Positions 45,390-46,775 of a stretch of 46,775 bases of DNA are shown in pieces; position 1 is the first letter of the stretch; the number at the start of each line of letters is the position of its first letter. Made by a program: the position numbers and the translations under genes. Below the pieces are notes generated by a model. The model made no database searches. It was not told the DNA's origin and saw only the letters and a list, made by a program, of their open reading frames with translations. Source of the DNA: an uncultured Succinivibrio sp. (GTDB taxonomy: Bacteria; Pseudomonadota; Gammaproteobacteria; Enterobacterales; Succinivibrionaceae); contig CAAGAC010000052.1 in assembly GCA_900767695.1 (NCBI GenBank), positions 1 to 46,775 of the forward strand, in the 5' to 3' direction.

Positions 45390-46565
45390 ATGAAGATTGC
45401 AATCGCCGGCGCAGGCTATGTGGGACTGTCGCTTGCCGCCATGCTCTCCGTGCGCAACGAGGTCAGGCTCATCGAGATCAATCCTGAGAAGGTCGCGCTT
45501 TTAAAGAAGAAGGTCTCGCCGATCGCCGACGAGTGGATCGAGAAGTACCTTGCGCAGAAGGATCTGAACCTCTCGGTCACCACGGACGCCGGGGAGGCCA
45601 TGGACGGCGCCGATCTCATCCTCATCGCCACCCCCACGAACTACGATCCAGAGAAGAACTTCTTCAACGTCGATTCTGTCGAGGATGTGATCCGGGAGGC
45701 GCTCAAGTACGCTCCCAAGGCCCAGGTAGTCATCAAGTCCACGCTGCCCATCGGCTTCACCGAGCGCGCCAGGGCCGAGTTCGGCTCTGAGAACATCCAC
45801 TTCTCGCCCGAGTTCCTGCGCGAGGGCAAGGCGCTCTACGACAATCTGCACCCCTCGCGGATCATCATCGGCACCCATGATCAGGAGTTTGGAAAGGAGT
45901 TCGTGAGGCTACTTGCCGAAGGCTCTGCCGAGGATCCCAAGTCCATCCCCTCGCTCATCCTCAAGCCCACCGAGGCCGAGTGTGTGAAGCTCTTTGCCAA
46001 CACCTATCTTGCGATGCGCGTCGCCTACTTCAACGAGCTCGACTCCTTCGCTATCAGCAAGGGCTTGGACACCGCGTCGATCATCAGGGGAGTGTGCCTC
46101 GATCCGCGCATCGGAGACTTCTACAACAACCCCTCGTTCGGCTATGGCGGGTACTGCCTGCCCAAGGACACCAAGCAGCTGCTTGCCAACTACCGCGACG
46201 TGCCCAACACTCTCATCGAGGCCATCGTCACCTCAAACAGCGCGCGCAAGGACTTCATCGCCTCCGAGATAGTGAGGCGCAATCCGCGCACGGTCGGGAT
46301 CTACCGCCTTGTGATGAAGAGCGGCTCGGACAACTTCCGCTCGTCCTCGATTCAGGGGATCATGAAGCGCATCAAGGCCAAGGGCATTGAGGTCATCGTC
46401 TACGAGCCCAAGCTCAAGGAGGATGAGTTCTTCAGGAGCAGGGTGTATCGCGAACTCGACGCGTTCAAGCGCGAGAGCGATCTCATCGTGTCAAACCGCC
46501 TCTCGCCAGAGCTTGACGACGTTACGGACAAGGTCTACACGAGAGACATCTTCCACGAGGAATAG
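45390..46565 (+). CDS. ugd: UDP-glucose 6-dehydrogenase
   Basis: A 391-residue enzyme of the UDP-glucose/GDP-mannose dehydrogenase family, close in size to E. coli Ugd. The NAD loop is GAGYVG (residues 7-12), the substrate lysine region is LKPTEAECVKLFANTYLAMRV, and the catalytic cysteine is C256 in GGYCLPKD. It makes UDP-glucuronate for surface polysaccharides. GAGG is six bases before the ATG at 45390; an in-frame upstream extension is not supported. No polysaccharide cluster is visible next to it. A GDP-mannose enzyme is less likely from the short C-terminus. Confidence 0.92.
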   Translation: MKIAIAGAGYVGLSLAAMLSVRNEVRLIEINPEKVALLKKKVSPIADEWIEKYLAQKDLNLSVTTDAGEAMDGADLILIATPTNYDPEKNFFNVDSVEDVIREALKYAPKAQVVIKSTLPIGFTERARAEFGSENIHFSPEFLREGKALYDNLHPSRIIIGTHDQEFGKEFVRLLAEGSAEDPKSIPSLILKPTEAECVKLFANTYLAMRVAYFNELDSFAISKGLDTASIIRGVCLDPRIGDFYNNPSFGYGGYCLPKDTKQLLANYRDVPNTLIEAIVTSNSARKDFIASEIVRRNPRTVGIYRLVMKSGSDNFRSSSIQGIMKRIKAKGIEVIVYEPKLKEDEFFRSRVYRELDAFKRESDLIVSNRLSPELDDVTDKVYTRDIFHEE

Positions 46566-46646
46566 GAACGCCTGCTGCAGGCACAATAATCCTGCGGCAG
46601 ATTTGTCTGTAAAAAATTTGTTTGAAAATCAGATGGCTGTGCTGAG

Positions 46647-46725
46647 TGGTGCGACTTAGTGGACTCGAACCACCGACCCCCACCATGTCAAGGTGATGCT
46701 CTAACCAAGCTGAGCTAAAGTCGCA
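46647..46725 (-). tRNA. tRNA-Val(GAC)
   Basis: On the minus strand the acceptor stem TGCGACT pairs with AGTCGCA and CCA is encoded. The D-arm is AGCTCAGCTTGGTTAGAGC. The anticodon stem CACC/GGTG encloses TTGACAT, giving GAC. The T-loop is TTCGAGT. Confidence 0.96.
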
Positions 46726-46744
46726 TTTGCACAGATTTTAGGAG

Positions 46745-46775
46745 TGGTGCGACTTAGTGGACTCGAACCACCGAC
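46745..46775 (-). tRNA. tRNA-Val(GAC), second copy, cut by the window edge
   Basis: The 3' half (acceptor 3' strand, CCA and T-arm) is identical to the preceding tRNA-Val and separated from it by 19 bases. The rest lies beyond the window. The pair is a tandem array, probably one transcript. Confidence 0.9.

Overview
The window is about 47 kb of GC-rich chromosome (well above 60% GC by eye in coding regions) from a gammaproteobacterium. The evidence is gene order. ftsK-lolA-rarA-serS, cvpA-purF, serB-radA beside prfC and a TatD-type hydrolase, and purH-purD near an HU gene and a probable YjaG/DUF416 gene all recall the arrangement in Enterobacterales and Aeromonadales. Two TRAP uptake operons, a DUF4143-type ATPase and a sodium/alanine symporter would suit an anaerobic gut member such as a Succinivibrionaceae relative. 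That family placement is inference, because no rRNA gene is present.

Layout. 1-5690: a catabolic locus with a DeoR-type repressor (minus) divergent from class I aldolase, TRAP dctP-dctQ-dctM and an IolC-like PfkB kinase that carries a one-base frameshift. 5819-6031: tRNA-Leu(GAG) with promoter and terminator. 6058-10659: prfC, TatD hydrolase, serB and radA packed head to tail. 10724-15964: a second catabolic locus with a GntR/FCD regulator and TRAP dctM-dctQ-dctP on the minus strand, divergent from a D-2-hydroxyacid dehydrogenase and an RraA-like protein. Its dctP has lost its signal peptide and N-terminus. 16070-20659: rsd, an M23 peptidase (mepM-like), a probable yjaG and a TauE/SafE permease. 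20763-24408: purD, purH and hup. 24514-25775: an ATPase gene broken by a small internal deletion, with a long palindrome upstream. 26099-31003: pgm, a Cof-type HAD phosphatase, an SbmA/YddA-like ABC transporter and a small membrane protein. 31004-32213: a gene-poor island, locally AT-richer, with several near-perfect palindromes, a lone small HTH gene and one tiny unknown gene. 32346-35277: alsT-type symporter, dedA and trmL. 35443-45206: ftsK-lolA-rarA-serS-cvpA-purF. 45390-46565: UDP-glucose dehydrogenase. 46647-46775: tandem tRNA-Val(GAC), the second copy cut by the window end.

How the genes work together. The first TRAP locus looks like import of a sugar acid or polyol derivative, phosphorylation by the kinase and cleavage by the aldolase, under DeoR control. 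The second looks like import and oxidation of a hydroxy- or dicarboxylic acid under GntR control. Both TRAP operons carry a GC-rich hairpin exactly between dctP and dctQ. Three genes here are damaged (the kinase, the second dctP and the ATPase). This suggests accessory metabolism in decay, or assembly errors in some cases. The housekeeping blocks appear intact. I saw no CRISPR array, prophage or complete insertion sequence, and no defence system I could support.
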